DNA of 64,000 bases. Origin: Ceratotherium simum simum (taxonomy: Eukaryota; Chordata; Mammalia; Perissodactyla; Rhinocerotidae). Location: assembly GCF_000283155.1 (NCBI RefSeq), contig NW_004454181.1, positions 27,549,105 to 27,613,104 on the forward strand. Direction: 5' to 3'. The position numbers were made by a program, and so were the translations under genes. The notes beneath the pieces are model-generated. The model was not told where the DNA came from. It worked only from the letters and a program-made list of their open reading frames with translations, and made no database searches. Positions 34,345-44,695 of the stretch are shown here, piece by piece (position 1 is the stretch's first letter; every line of letters starts with the position of its first letter).

Positions 34345-34643
34345 GGTCAGCCCCATGGCTTAGCGGTTAAGTGCGCGCACTCCGCTACTGGAGGCCCGGG
34401 TTCGGATCCTGGGTGTGCACCAATGCACTGCTTCTCCGGCCATGCTGAGGCCATGTCCCACATACAGCAACTAGAAGGATGTGCAAATATGACATACAAC
34501 TATCTACTGGGGCTTTGGGGGAAAAAAAAGGAGGAGGATTGGCAATAGATGTTAGCTCAGAGCTGGTCTTCCTCAGCAAAAAGAGGAGGATTAGCATGGA
34601 TGTTAGCTCAGGGCTGATCTTCCTCACAAAAAAAAAAAAAAAA
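34345..34643 (+). mobile_element. ERE SINE inserted between miR-145 and miR-143
   Basis: Plus-strand ERE (ggtcagccccatggcttagc head, doubled gaggaggattagc/ggc body, A17 tail), antisense to the host transcript. Flanks aaactgtcca and aacctgtcca suggest a diverged target duplication. It lies in the 1.64-kb spacer of the bicistronic cluster. Confidence 0.9.
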
Positions 34644-35076
34644 ACCTGTCCAATCCACAAGTAATGAGTGGGTTTTAGCTCTGAATCATTAATAGTAGCT
34701 ATGCAGGACTCAGTGTTGAGAAGGATTCTGAAGCTGCATCTGAACACTTCCAGGATGGACGTCTTGACTGGTTAGCAGTGTCTGTCAAGGGCTCAGAAAG
34801 AGAAAGCAGAGGCGGGGTGCTGTCCAATGGCTGCCACTGGAGGGTCCAGCACCTCGTTTTACAGATGGACAAACCTGGGGTACACAGAAGAGTCAGGGCT
34901 TGCCCAGAATCACAGAGCAGATAGTGACACAGGCTGCACTTGAGTCCAGGAGCTTCCTCTGCGCAAGCAGCCGACAGTGTGGAGACTGGAAACACTCCCG
35001 TCCTTCCTGGTGCCCCCAGCACCACCACCACTTACCGCGTCCAGGCTGACGGCCGCAGAACAACTTCTCCCTTCCT

Positions 35077-35097
35077 GAGCTACAGTGCTTCATCTCA
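35077..35097 (-). ncRNA. MIR143: mature miR-143-3p (guide arm)
   Basis: The 21 bases on the minus strand match miR-143-3p in full, with the seed GAGATGA at nucleotides 2-8. This is the main functional arm. Confidence 0.97.
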
Positions 35098-35109
35098 GAC
35101 TCCCAACTG

Positions 35110-35131
35110 ACCAGAGATGCAGCACTGCACC
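35110..35131 (-). ncRNA. MIR143: mature miR-143-5p (star arm)
   Basis: The 22 bases on the minus strand match miR-143-5p in full and pair with the 3p arm across a 12-base loop. Confidence 0.95.
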
Positions 35132-35157
35132 TCAGGCTGGGAGACAGGCGCCGCTGC

Positions 35158-35321
35158 TCTGTGCGGGGCTGACGGCAGGGTCCGCCCTAGGAGGAGAAGG
35201 GGCATTAGGGGGGCTCGGCCCCACCCTCCGGCTCTAGCCCCAGAGACTCTGTAACTCCCCCGCTGTGTTCCTGTCCTCAGCCTGGCATTGGAGCTCTCTG
35301 GGACTAAGCCTCAACTTTCCT
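35158..35321. other. 5' flank of miR-143
   Basis: Short unique GC-rich stretch, possibly conserved basal pri-miRNA sequence. Confidence 0.4.
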
Positions 35322-35600
35322 TTTCTTTTTTTTTAAAAACAGCTTTATTGAGATATAATCTCCCTATTTAAAGTGTACAATGAAATGGTTTTTAATACAT
35401 TCACACAGTTGTGCAACCATCACCACAATCAATTTTAGAACATTTCATCACTCCAAAAAGAAACCTCTCACCCTTAGCCCCTCCGAGGCCCCCATCACCC
35501 CCAGCCCTGGGGAGACCACTTTCTGTCTCCATGGAGCTGCCTATTCTAGACATTTCAGTAAGTGGAATCACCCGCTACATTGACCCCACACCCCACCCTT
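35322..35600 (-). mobile_element. L1 LINE 3' end
   Basis: Reverse complement of an L1M 3' end: ttattgagatataatctccc, agtgtacaatgaaatggttt, gcaaccatcaccacaatc. It lies in the same orientation as the host transcript. Confidence 0.8.
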
Positions 35601-35639
35601 ATGCTCGATGCATCCTAGCCAAACAGCACATTCGTGGTA

Positions 35640-36270
35640 CTTGACGTTTTATATCATCAGATGTTTGCCTGGCCTCCTACTGGTCTCCTGGCTTCCTCTC
35701 CTCCCACTTGCCACCCATCCTCCCCAGCCATCCTCCCAGAGTGATTTTAAAAAATGCAAATATGGTCATATCTCTCCCCTGCTTAAAATCTTGAAAGGGC
35801 TCCCACTGCCTTCCAGCTAAATTCTGAAACTCTCTCCAAAGGCTACGCCCCTGCCCCATGTGGCCCCTGCCGGCCTCTTCCTCTTGGGCCACTGCCCTAT
35901 CCTTCCACTCCTCCAGGGAACCCTGTGCCTACTACCTCGGGGCCTCCCAGGGGCCATGCTGCTCCTCCCCGCCCATCTCCTCTTTGAGTGTTTAGTCTCC
36001 ACTCAAATGGCCACTTCTTCTGAGAAGCCCTCACCGACTTCCTCGGACATCAGGACGCCCTGGTCCACGTCGTCATGCATCCTGTGCCTTATTTCTAATC
36101 CTTTACCGCACTTGTGATGTCGTTTTTGTTTATGACCACCTCCACTCATGGACTGCATGGCCCACAGTGAGGGAAGGGACCCTGTCGACTGTACTCACCC
36201 CCGAAAGCAGGGCTGGGCAGTGTGGATGCCCAATGAGCATTGGTTGAATGGCTGGATGGTACTTCTCAAT
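35640..36270 (+). mobile_element. L2 LINE 3' fragment, long
   Basis: About 630 bp of L2: tttgcctggcctcctactgg, tggtcatatctctcccctgc, cacttcttctgagaagccct, ending near attggttgaatggctgg. Confidence 0.85.
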
Positions 36271-37430
36271 CATTCTCTCCAGTGGCAGAGCCTTTTTGCA
36301 CCTGGGTCTGACTGGGCTAGGTCTCCAGTTCCCTGAGGACAGCGCCCACATCTGTTAATTTAGGGCTGAGGGCTTTGTATGTGATGATGGGCCCAGGAAT
36401 GCCATTCGGTGGATGATTGAATGGCCATGTAGATAATTCATTTTCCTCTCTAGACCTGGCTTGGGTGGGGACCTCAGAGTGAGCAGGCAGAGCCACGCAC
36501 CCCAACTTCTCCTGCCCTGCCAAGATCTCAGGGCGCCCCCAGAGGACCTCCTGCTGTGCTGGCTGTCCACTGTGGTGGCCTTGATGCTGGATGACGTATC
36601 CTTTCAAGGATGTCTGAAGGGCAAAGGCGGGTGGGCAGCCTTTCCTCAGGGCTGGGAGAGAGCAGAAGAAACACATAGCTCCTTAAAAAAATAGTGTCTT
36701 CTGTGCCTCTAGCAGAAATCTGAAATCAGGCCCAGATCCGAAGTGTTTTCCTCTGGTCTGCCACTTATGGCAGGTCAGTCTGGATGCCCTGCTGAGGGGT
36801 ACTGCCCCTTCCCAAGGTATTTCCAGCCAAAGGACTGCCTTCCTCTAATATGGAATTCTCTTATAGGAACTCTTTCCAAATTGCCTTTGGCTGGGAAGTG
36901 AGTCCAACCTAGGGACCCACCTTGGGGGCCTGGACAGCCCACAGCCTGTCTCCTCCACTCTCAGATGGCTCCTACCAGCCCTGCGAGAGAGAACGCGTGG
37001 TCTGACCAACGTGGAACTTTCAGTGAGGAGCAGGGACAGCTGTCCTGAAAGAGTGATCGTTTGCTGCCAGGAACCAAGCCCCCTGCATCCATGGTGCCTG
37101 TTTACGAAGGTGCCTGTGCCCTTCACCTAGTCACTCTTGTCTTCCCAGATACAGTGCAGGGAGTGACGTGGCCTCAGCACTCGCTAACTTTGGAAGACAG
37201 AGTGACTGAAGTTATTCCCTGTCAGTTTGCTTTCAGTCCTTCTGTTCACCAGTGGGGAGAAAGCCTCGGTTAGGTACTATCCTGTCTCTGACACGTCTCT
37301 GCTCCTGTTTGTCTCCTTATTTATATTTAGGTATTAACAATGACTCATCTTAAATTTAAAAATATTATAATTGTTTGCAGATATGGCAAAAATAAAAACG
37401 GGGGCATCTGAGTGACTGCAGTTTGGGAAA
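36271..37430. other. Unique intronic DNA
   Basis: No exon assigned; a host exon could lie here but no convincing acceptor-donor pair was found. Confidence 0.35.
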
Positions 37431-37434
37431 CTGT

Positions 37435-37560
37435 GCCCTATCACGTTTAATCTTCAGAGCAGCTGGTGAGGCTGGCAGGGGGAAGTTATCACCTCCACAG
37501 GGAGGACCAGGAAGGGGAGGAGATGGCGCCAGGGTCAGGTGGGCTTGAACCAGGGGAGTT
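37435..37560 (-). mobile_element. MIR SINE, degraded
   Basis: Weak reverse MIR around atcttcagagcagctggtga. Confidence 0.4.
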
Positions 37561-37789
37561 GAGGGCTATTTCCAGCACATCCCATTGGGCTCAGAATATT
37601 TGCCACAAAGTTCGCAGCTCTCCTGGGTGTAGGAACAGGAGGTAGACGAGAGGCGGGCCCACGCTCCTGCGGGAGAAACTCTGGCACAGGGACCGGGTCG
37701 AGACTTGGCCTTTGACCGTGGCAAGGTGTTTGCCTCCATCTCCTCTGTGGCTACAGCCTGCCTAGTTCTGTTCCTTTGTATCTAGAAAA

Positions 37790-37942
37790 ATCATGGTGAT
37801 GCTGACGGTAGTAAGAACGGCCATTTATTGGATGTTTTAACTGTGCTCATCCCCAAGGCTCAGCGGGAAGGGAATTTTCCGAGGGCGTGGAGCTGGGAGC
37901 TGCGCTGGGATTCCTAACTCAGAACAGCTGATCCAGGACCCT
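37790..37942 (-). mobile_element. MIR SINE fragment
   Basis: Weak reverse MIR (gccatttattggatgtttta); an ERE follows at its edge. Confidence 0.5.
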
Positions 37943-38197
37943 AATTTTTTTTTTTTTTTTTTTTGGGAGGAAGATCAGCCCTGAGCTACCATCCGTTGCG
38001 GATCATCCTCTTTTTGCTGAGGAAGATTGGCCCTGGGCTAACATCCATACCCATCTTCCTCTACTTTATATGGGACGCCGCCACAGCGTGGCTTGATGAG
38101 CGGTGTGTCATTCTGTGCCCGGGATCCGAACCTGCGTACCCCGGGCTGCCGAAGCGGAGCGCATGAACTTAACCGCTACACCACCAGGCTGGCCCTG
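37943..38197 (-). mobile_element. ERE SINE
   Basis: Minus-strand ERE with poly(T) start and tRNA-like head at the right. Perfect 10-bp duplication ccaggaccct at 37933-37942 and 38198-38207. Confidence 0.95.
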
Positions 38198-38207
38198 CCA
38201 GGACCCT

Positions 38208-38896
38208 CATTTTTAACATCTATGCTGGATGTCTCATCCCCTGACCAATTTACTGAGCCTTTGGGTTTGGGACAGGGTCTAACCATTTCACCTGTCCCTT
38301 CAGCAAACCGAGTGGGTCTTCTGTATGCCAGGGGGAGAAAGGACCAGACCTCGCCCTGGGGGAACAGGTCAGGCTGAGGTGGAGGGAATATGCCCCTGGC
38401 AAGGTGAATAGGGGGCAGACCTAAGTGGCACAAGAGAGTGCGCCAGAAAGGGCTGTCAGTCAAGGGCTTATAGGACAAAGAGGTTCCTGCCCTGGGGGTA
38501 GCTGGGAGGGCTTCCTGGTGGAGGAGGTGGGCGGCTGGGCTGGGAGGAGGGGCAGAGGAGCAGGAAGAGTGTCCTTCTTTGGGCTCTCTGGCCCTGGGAA
38601 CTCTTCCCTGAGTTTTGTGTACTCGCCGGACAGGCAGACAGTGCTGGCCCCGACCCCTGGTCTCCTCCAAATGAGGGCCTCTCTGGAAAGGGGACCGATA
38701 GCCCTCCTATTCCACTTAGCCACGAGAGGCTCCTTCTCTCTCTGGGTCCCAGTCAGGAGACAGGGGCCACCTAGGTTCTATCACCAACTGGCGTGGACCC
38801 TCCTCACATGCGCCCTCCTCCCTGTGGCTCCGTTTCCCCTTCTGCAAAAGGAGGCAGCTGCACAGGGGGCCTCTGCCTCACCTGGCAGAACCTTAC
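38208..38896. other. Unique GC-rich DNA below the proximal exon
   Basis: Overlapping frames on both strands without domains, including a 218-codon plus-strand frame (38425-39081) judged spurious. Confidence 0.4.
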
Positions 38897-39080
38897 CTGG
38901 TGCTGGCTGTCCGCGGTCTGGGGGCTGCTCCCAGAGGAGTGGCCGCTTTCCCCTCCCTGCTCCCCACTGTCTTCAGGAAATGTCGCTGATCGGGGAACCT
39001 CTGTGTTCTGTCGGGAAGCTCTGGGGAGGCTGGGAAGGAGAAAATAAACACTGGCTGTCTGGGTTTTCTCGCCAGGCCTG
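38897..39080 (-). ncRNA. Candidate alternative first exon of pri-miR-143/145 (proximal)
   Basis: The CATATAAGG motif predicts transcription from about 39080 on the minus strand. A strong donor CAG|GTAAGG follows, with the last exon base at 38897, giving a first exon of about 184 nt. This mirrors the distal arrangement. The promoter motif and splice signal are visible; use as a real start is inferred. Confidence 0.4.
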
Positions 39081-39104
39081 AGCGAGGAGGCCTCCCGCTC
39101 CTTC

Positions 39105-39114
39105 CCTTATATGG
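39105..39114 (-). promoter_or_regulatory. Perfect SRF CArG box overlapping a TATA-like box
   Basis: CCATATAAGG on the minus strand fits CC(A/T)6GG exactly and contains TATAAG. It lies about 3.95 kb upstream of the miR-143 hairpin. Published work (Cordes 2009, Xin 2009) places a conserved SRF/myocardin-dependent CArG enhancer a few kb upstream of this cluster, and this is very likely that site. A GTCTG at 39057-39061 (CAGAC on the minus strand, a SMAD half-site) lies 44 bp away, and AGATAAG (39344-39350) and GGGGCGGGG (39350-39358) lie further upstream. Confidence 0.8.
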
Positions 39115-39435
39115 CCAGGCTGCTCTGGGCTGGGAGCGAGCCGCTGCGCTCCCCCACCCTCCACCGCCACTGAGGGCTGGGGGCCACCACTGGTCACCTG
39201 GGACTCTGGTGCTGCAGAGGCGGGCAGGGCTGAAGGTGGAGGGTGGGACCCAGGACACATCCCTGAAGTCGCCTATACAGCCTGGCTGCCTGTTGTGGCC
39301 TCTGGGCTGCTTGGGGTAGAGCGAGTGGGGAGGATTTATACTGAGATAAGGGGCGGGGGAGGAGGGTGTCCACCTGGTCCTGACTTAACCCTCAAGTCAC
39401 GTTGTGACCCTGCCCGGGCCCTTCTCTTCTCCTGG
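39115..39435. promoter_or_regulatory. Upstream part of the proximal enhancer/promoter
   Basis: GC-rich unique DNA with a GATA-type AGATAAG (39344-39350), an SP1-type GGGGCGGGG (39350-39358) and an inverted repeat GTCAC-GTT-GTGAC (39396-39408). It directly adjoins the CArG box. Confidence 0.45.
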
Positions 39436-39439
39436 CCTC

Positions 39440-39660
39440 TGTTTCTCCCTGTGTCATGAGGGTATGGAAAATACTAATTAACCCTCACAGTCAGCCCCAT
39501 GAGGTGGGAGCTTTTGTACCCCCATTTCACAGAAGGAAAAACAGGGTTGGAGAGGCTAACTGGACCACAGCTATCCACTAAAAAGGGAGCAAGGCGGGAT
39601 TTGAACCTGGTGCTGTCTGACTTCAGGGTCTGTGTTCTGAATGGGCTGATTGCCAAGGCT
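39440..39660 (-). mobile_element. MIR SINE
   Basis: Reverse MIR: accctcacagtcagccccat, acccccatttcacagaagga, gggatttgaacctggtgctg. Confidence 0.75.
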
Positions 39661-40689
39661 CCTCTTGGTGATAATGTTCAACCACTCACATGTGCCATAT
39701 GGAAAAGGGAAGACCAGGGAGGCCCCAGTGCCCAAGGACCCAGCCCAAGGGAGACTGTTCCATAAAGCAGTGGGGGCAGAGGCTGTAAGTCATTCATCTA
39801 GGTGTCTCCATCACCCCACACGGGGCTTGGTGCAGACTCAGGGCTCAGGAAAGGAGAGTTGTGGAGTCACAGAATAAATGAACCTCAGTAGTCACATCTG
39901 TCTCATGGGCCCACTCTCCTAACTCTGTGGCACATTCTGAGGATTAGATAAACAATGGATGAGAAAGTACTGAGATATCTCCTTACTATGGATTGTCTTT
40001 CTGTTCACAATTTCCTTTTTCCCTCTACAGTGCCTGCCTGTGTCTCGTCCCCAGGCCCTCGTCTCCTGAGCTGACCAGTCCCCGCTCAGCCCAGCTATGG
40101 GCCTGAGAGTTGAAGGTGGATCTGCTCGGGGCCAGGGCTCTGGGCTCTGGCAGCAGTGACCGTGGGAGAGGCTGCAGGAGGGGAGGGCGGGAGGAGGTGG
40201 GGGTGGGTTGCTGGGAACAGCTCAGAAGTGAGCCTCGCACAAGCACGAACATCCTGTGTGCTCTTAAGCTAGTGCGGGAACCTCCGTCAGCCCATCCATC
40301 ATCGTGGCATCCTCTCAGACCCCAGCCCTTTTCCTGGGGCCTGGGGGCGGGTCGAGGGGGCCCAGGACTGTCTGTCAGCGTGGCCGAGAGACTGCAGCTG
40401 GCAGCTCCGCAGGTCTGCTCAATGTCGGAGGAGGACAGTCAGAGCGGAGGAAGCGCCTGCAGCCCTCCTAATCCAATTTGTTTAGACCCCATCTCCGAGG
40501 CTCATTGGCTAGAGAGTGAGGGCCGGGTGTGTGCGCTGTGCTGGGGTGCACGTTTGCACACACGTGTAGGGCATGCAAAGGTGAACAGGTGTGCTGCGTT
40601 ATGTAAGCCAGGCCTGGGCCTCATCACACGTCCCCAGAGTGTCAGCTCCTTGCCTGAGCCCTGCCTCCTCTGGTCACCCCCAAATCTTC
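39661..40689. other. Unique intronic DNA
   Basis: GC-rich; a short block at about 40440-40510 has a FOX-type TTGTTTAG and an inverted CCAAT. The 199-codon frame at 40110-40709 has no domain. Confidence 0.4.
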
Positions 40690-40920
40690 CTCCACGTTTT
40701 CCATCGTGATGAGATCTGGTGCCAGGACGCCCCTCTGCAAACGACGGTCCAGGCAACTCGGAGTGAGTTCCTTCACCTCCCTGGGCCTCAGTTTCTCCAC
40801 CTGTCCTATGGAGCCCGTACCTCACCCTGCCTGCTCCACATGCAGGGAACTGAACCCTGCACATGTGGGAAGAACGTGACAGAAGGTGAAAACAACTGTT
40901 AGGGTTACTTGAGCTTCACT
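40690..40920 (+). mobile_element. MIR SINE
   Basis: Contains cctgggcctcagtttctcca. TGTGGGAA, an RBPJ match, occurs at 40864-40871. Confidence 0.65.
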
Positions 40921-42039
40921 GAGTGCCAAGCACTGCGCACTGGGCACCCGCCTGCCCTCACAGAGCCTCTTGAAGCCCCATGAGCCAGTTCTGTCACCAT
41001 CAGGCTCGCACAATCCCGGGTCTGCCTGTTCCTAGAGCCCGACCCTGCTTGCTCCTTTCCAGGGAAGATGACCACCATTCTCCACATTCCCTGTCTTTTA
41101 CTCTCCGGGAAGGCAGGCTTGGCGTCGCTAGTTTGTAGGCAGCATGGGGTGGGGTGGAGTCTTGGCTCCTGCTTGGTTTTCCTTTCTTTGGTTCTCTTTC
41201 TTTTCACATACAACCCAGACCCAACAGCCCTGAATTGCCTGCACCCTGTCAATCGGCAGGGGCCTTCCTTCAACTCTTCCCATTCTGAAGCCTGGTTGCC
41301 TGGTCATTCTGAAGGTTGGGATGGGGAGTTTATTCCAAGGGGCCAGGGTTACTGCAGGAGCCGCCAGCAGGGTGGGTGCTGGATGAGTGGACGTGGAGGC
41401 ACTCACAGTTCTGCTTCCAGGGCCCCTGCTGCCTGCCTTCCTCTGGTCCTCAGGAGGCCCCTTTCTGGGGTGTTTGCTCCTCCAATGTCAGGGTTGTAGG
41501 GGTGGTTCCCACCAGCCAGTGCTGTAGCCTGAAAGGAACAAAGATACCACCTGTTAGGGAGATCTGTGGTGCCCCCTGGCCAGAGCCCTGGCCTTTGTGG
41601 GTCCTGACCGGGCTGCCAGGCTCTGAGGGATTGAGAATGGACCTGAGCTGCTGCTGGGTCCTCGGAAGCCTCAGGCTGAACCTGCTGAGATTTTCCAGGC
41701 CTCAGAGAGCCTGGACCTCAGGCCCTAGGCAGCCGTTATCCCTGCTCTGCCTGCCTGGCTTTCAAAGGGGGTCTTCTGAGCAGCTCCAAGCTCCAGGAGC
41801 AGAAGGGGCTTCCCTCCCTTCCCAGCATACCCAGGCCCGATCAGCAAAAGAACGGGTCTGGAGGGAAATTTCCCAGAGGCCCCTCTAACCAATGGCCCCC
41901 ACCTCTGGCCTCACACATGGGAAAGGAGCCATTTAGGGGTAGATCAAAACCTGAGGTTAACACAGTGGCCAAGATGGAAGGGACAGCCTGGAGTCATTTG
42001 TGACCACTTCCAGCTACACAAGACTTTCAGCCTGCAAAA
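40921..42039. other. Unique intronic DNA
   Basis: No exon or repeat recognised; the 190-codon frame at 41316-41888 is judged spurious. Confidence 0.4.
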
Positions 42040-42195
42040 TGCCCTTTCCCATAACTCAAGGAACACTCACACCCACCGCCCAGGGTAGGAATAACTTCCC
42101 TGCCTCCGGAGGTTCAAAGCAGCTCTGAGACGTGCCCAGGGTTATCAGCAGGCGAGTACCAGAGGCAAGCTCGGACCCAGGGCTGCTCACACTCC
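42040..42195 (-). mobile_element. MIR SINE, degraded
   Basis: Weak reverse MIR around gcaagctcggacccaggg. Confidence 0.45.
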
Positions 42196-42509
42196 ATCCA
42201 GTTGTCTCCTGGGCTTGGGCAGTGGCCGCTGGATGACCACAAAACAAAGCTCACATCGTCATGGTCATCGCAAAAGCCCCTGTGCCCTCTCCTGTCCTTG
42301 ATCATTTCCAAGAAGCGCGAGGGACTGGGAACAGGCCTATCTGCAAGCCAGATGGCACCGTGGTGCGAGAGGGCTGAGGTTGGCACTCCACGCAAGCACA
42401 TGCACCCACACCCACACCTGGGTCTTTCTGGAGGGCTTCTCCCACACCTGTGCATACGCCACAGCCTCTGTTCTCCTCGGGCTCCGGGGCCCTAGAGTTT
42501 CCACCACAT
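42196..42509. other. Unique spacer
   Basis: Includes a short CA-rich run at 42400-42420; nothing else. Confidence 0.35.
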
Positions 42510-42740
42510 GTTTGGAAAGAATGGAGAAGACACAGGCCCTGCGGCCAGGCCACCTGCATTTGAACCTCACCCCCAGCCCTTTCTAGCTCTGTCATCTGGA
42601 GCTGGTGGCTTCACCTCTCTGAACCTTGGCTTCCGACCTCAAAGCTTGTTCGTGAAGGTCAAATGAGGCAGACGTCAAGGGCAAGCACAGTTGCTGGCAC
42701 GTAGTAAGCCCACAATAAATGGCTGCAATTTCCATTATGA
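42510..42740 (+). mobile_element. MIR SINE
   Basis: MIR with cacctctctgaaccttggct and ggcacgtagtaagcccacaa. Confidence 0.75.
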
Positions 42741-43289
42741 GCACAGGGCTGGGCGCACAGTGAGGCCCAGGCATGGGAGGAAGAGGAGCAGGAAGGATGA
42801 GGGCAAAGGTCCAGAGAGGCATCCCGAGAGGATGCGGAAGCTGGGGTGGGAGCCACCACGTGGGGCCCCTTTCCACGTCCCCTCTGTTGCGCAGCTTCTC
42901 TGGGCCTCTGTTCCCAAAGCGCCCTCCACCCCCTTGACACCCCGGCTGAGTTCACCAGCCTCACACGCTCCCCACTTCCTCCCTGGGGAAGGTCGCTGCC
43001 GGGGACTTTTGAGCAAGCCTTGGGAACGCAGTTTGAGGCTGAAACAGAGTGATGCAGGGGAAGGGGAAGGGAGGGAGAGAAAAGGGGCCCAGACTTGCCT
43101 GTTCCAGAAGCCCAAGCCCTGCCTTGAGTAGCTTGGACTCTGGGAGGGTGGGAGGTGGAGACCAGATCCCCATGACTCCCCATCACCCTGACCTTCCAAT
43201 GAGAACAAAAACTGGGAAAACAGTGACAATGATAATAGCTATCACCTCTCCATGGGACATGCTGTAATCCTAACAATAGCTAATGTAAG
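42741..43289. other. Unique intronic DNA
   Basis: Overlapping frames on both strands without domains. Confidence 0.4.
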
Positions 43290-43520
43290 GCTGTTATAGC
43301 TGACGCATCGGGGCTTTCGATGTGCTCCATACTTGCTAAGTGCTTTATTTTACGTAGATTTTCTCATCTGATCCTCACAATCACGTATGACTTGGGTACC
43401 ATTCGAACCCCCATTTTACAGATGAGGAAACTGAGGCTTCCCATGGTTACAGCCCTCCCTCAGGGTCACACAGCTAGTAAGTGTCAGGATCAGGACGGGC
43501 TCCAGGCAACCTGACATGCA
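43290..43520 (-). mobile_element. MIR SINE
   Basis: Reverse MIR: ttctcatctgatcctcacaa, ccattttacagatgaggaaa, gggtcacacagctagtaagt. Confidence 0.85.
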
Positions 43521-44339
43521 TTTGGGTCTTCCCAAACCCTGGAAGACCAGACTATTCACGGCACCATTTTTACAGAGTGACAACCCGAGTCCGTATCTCA
43601 TGGTGTTTTGTCAAGCGTGTGTTAGTCTGTACGGAAAGGGGGCTGTGAACAGAGAAAGTGTTTTCAGTGTAAGGAGGCCACACGGGCCCTGGCTAGGGCC
43701 GCATGTCTCCAGAAGCAAGGGGACTTCTTAGTTGGGTGGTTGTTATGTCTCTTTCCCACAGGATTTCTCCCTTGCATGCTGTCTGTCTGCTTAAAAAAAT
43801 ACCACAATCAAGGAATTAGTTCTCCCTTCTGTCCTGCCCACTTTGCAAAGGACTGGGACCTCCAAGGTCCCAGTTTGCTGGGACTGATGATGCTTTCTGA
43901 GTAATACAAATGTTGGTTTCTTCTGGAATGTGTTGGATGGGAAGAGCAGCGGGTAAGGCCCTAGGTCTCCTGTGGACATGCTGTGTGATTGTAGACAAGT
44001 GCTTTCCCCTCTCTGGGCCTCATCAGGATGTGGTAGGGAGAGGACTGGACTCCATGGTGTTCAGAGACCTCCTGGGGTCAGATAAGGGGGGATGGTTCGA
44101 CCTCACCCCACCCCGCTGGCGTGAGGGTCAGTGTAAAGGAAGTGAATGGTCTGCGTTGCTCTCCATGGGGAGAGAGAGATGGGGCATCAAGGGTGGAGGC
44201 TGGGGCTCTCCCAGCTGCCTCTCACGCCCTGTGCCCCCATCCTACCCCTCCTGCTCAGCCCAAAGCAGGCCCCAGGGACCAGGACCAGGTGGATTTTCTG
44301 CAGCAGGACTTGGAGCCTCAGAGCGTTAGTGCTGGAGGC
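43521..44339. other. Unique intronic DNA
   Basis: Nothing recognised apart from a possible MIR scrap near 43990-44030. Confidence 0.35.
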
Positions 44340-44450
44340 ACCCCAATTGCATGCCCATTGTTCAGATGAGGAAACTGAGGCATGGAGAGGAGAAGCAACA
44401 AGCTCACAGTGATGCAGTCCATCAGAGGCCCAGCTGGGACTGACCCCTTC
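44340..44450 (-). mobile_element. MIR SINE fragment
   Basis: Contains ttcagatgaggaaactgagg. Confidence 0.65.
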
Positions 44451-44695
44451 TACTCAGTGAGGGATCTTAATCAGGCAGATCTTAACAAAGGGGCCCCAGG
44501 AGGAAGGCGGGAGTGAGGAGGGCCTTTAAGTTCCTTTGGCTTTGAAGACGGAATAATCATGACTTCCTTTTCTAAATATCTTTTGGCCCTTCCTCGAACC
44601 AGATGGCGGATGTTTGGAATTTATGTTGTAAATAGTGTTTAAGAAGGAGTGGGGGTGAGGATGTGTTACTTTCTCCAAGCACCAAAAACAAGCTC

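Larger units (their letters stand above)
35052..35157 (-). ncRNA. MIR143: microRNA precursor miR-143
   Basis: This roughly 106-nt stem-loop on the minus strand corresponds to mammalian pre-miR-143. miR-143 is co-transcribed with miR-145 and represses targets such as ELK1 and other regulators of proliferation and the actin cytoskeleton in smooth muscle. The mature arms and the terminal loop are unchanged from the human hairpin as I recall it; only the lower stem differs at a few positions (for example gccgc at 35052-35056). It is the upstream member of the cluster. A truncated L1 tail on the plus strand begins about 165 bp upstream of the hairpin at 35322, so local conserved flanking sequence is limited on that side. 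Identity is certain; hairpin ends are by comparison. Confidence 0.98.

Noticed and set aside
37822..37834. CArG-like CCATTTATTGG
   Set aside because: Seven A/T bases instead of six; it belongs to a MIR relic.
38425..39081. 218-codon plus-strand open frame
   Set aside because: GC-rich DNA with overlapping frames on both strands, no domain, and opposite to the proximal promoter/exon candidate; judged chance.
40110..40709. 199-codon plus-strand open frame
   Set aside because: No domain, no splice or promoter context; proline/serine-rich composition typical of GC-rich noncoding DNA.
41316..41888. 190-codon plus-strand open frame
   Set aside because: Same reasons; low-complexity translation of GC-rich intronic DNA.
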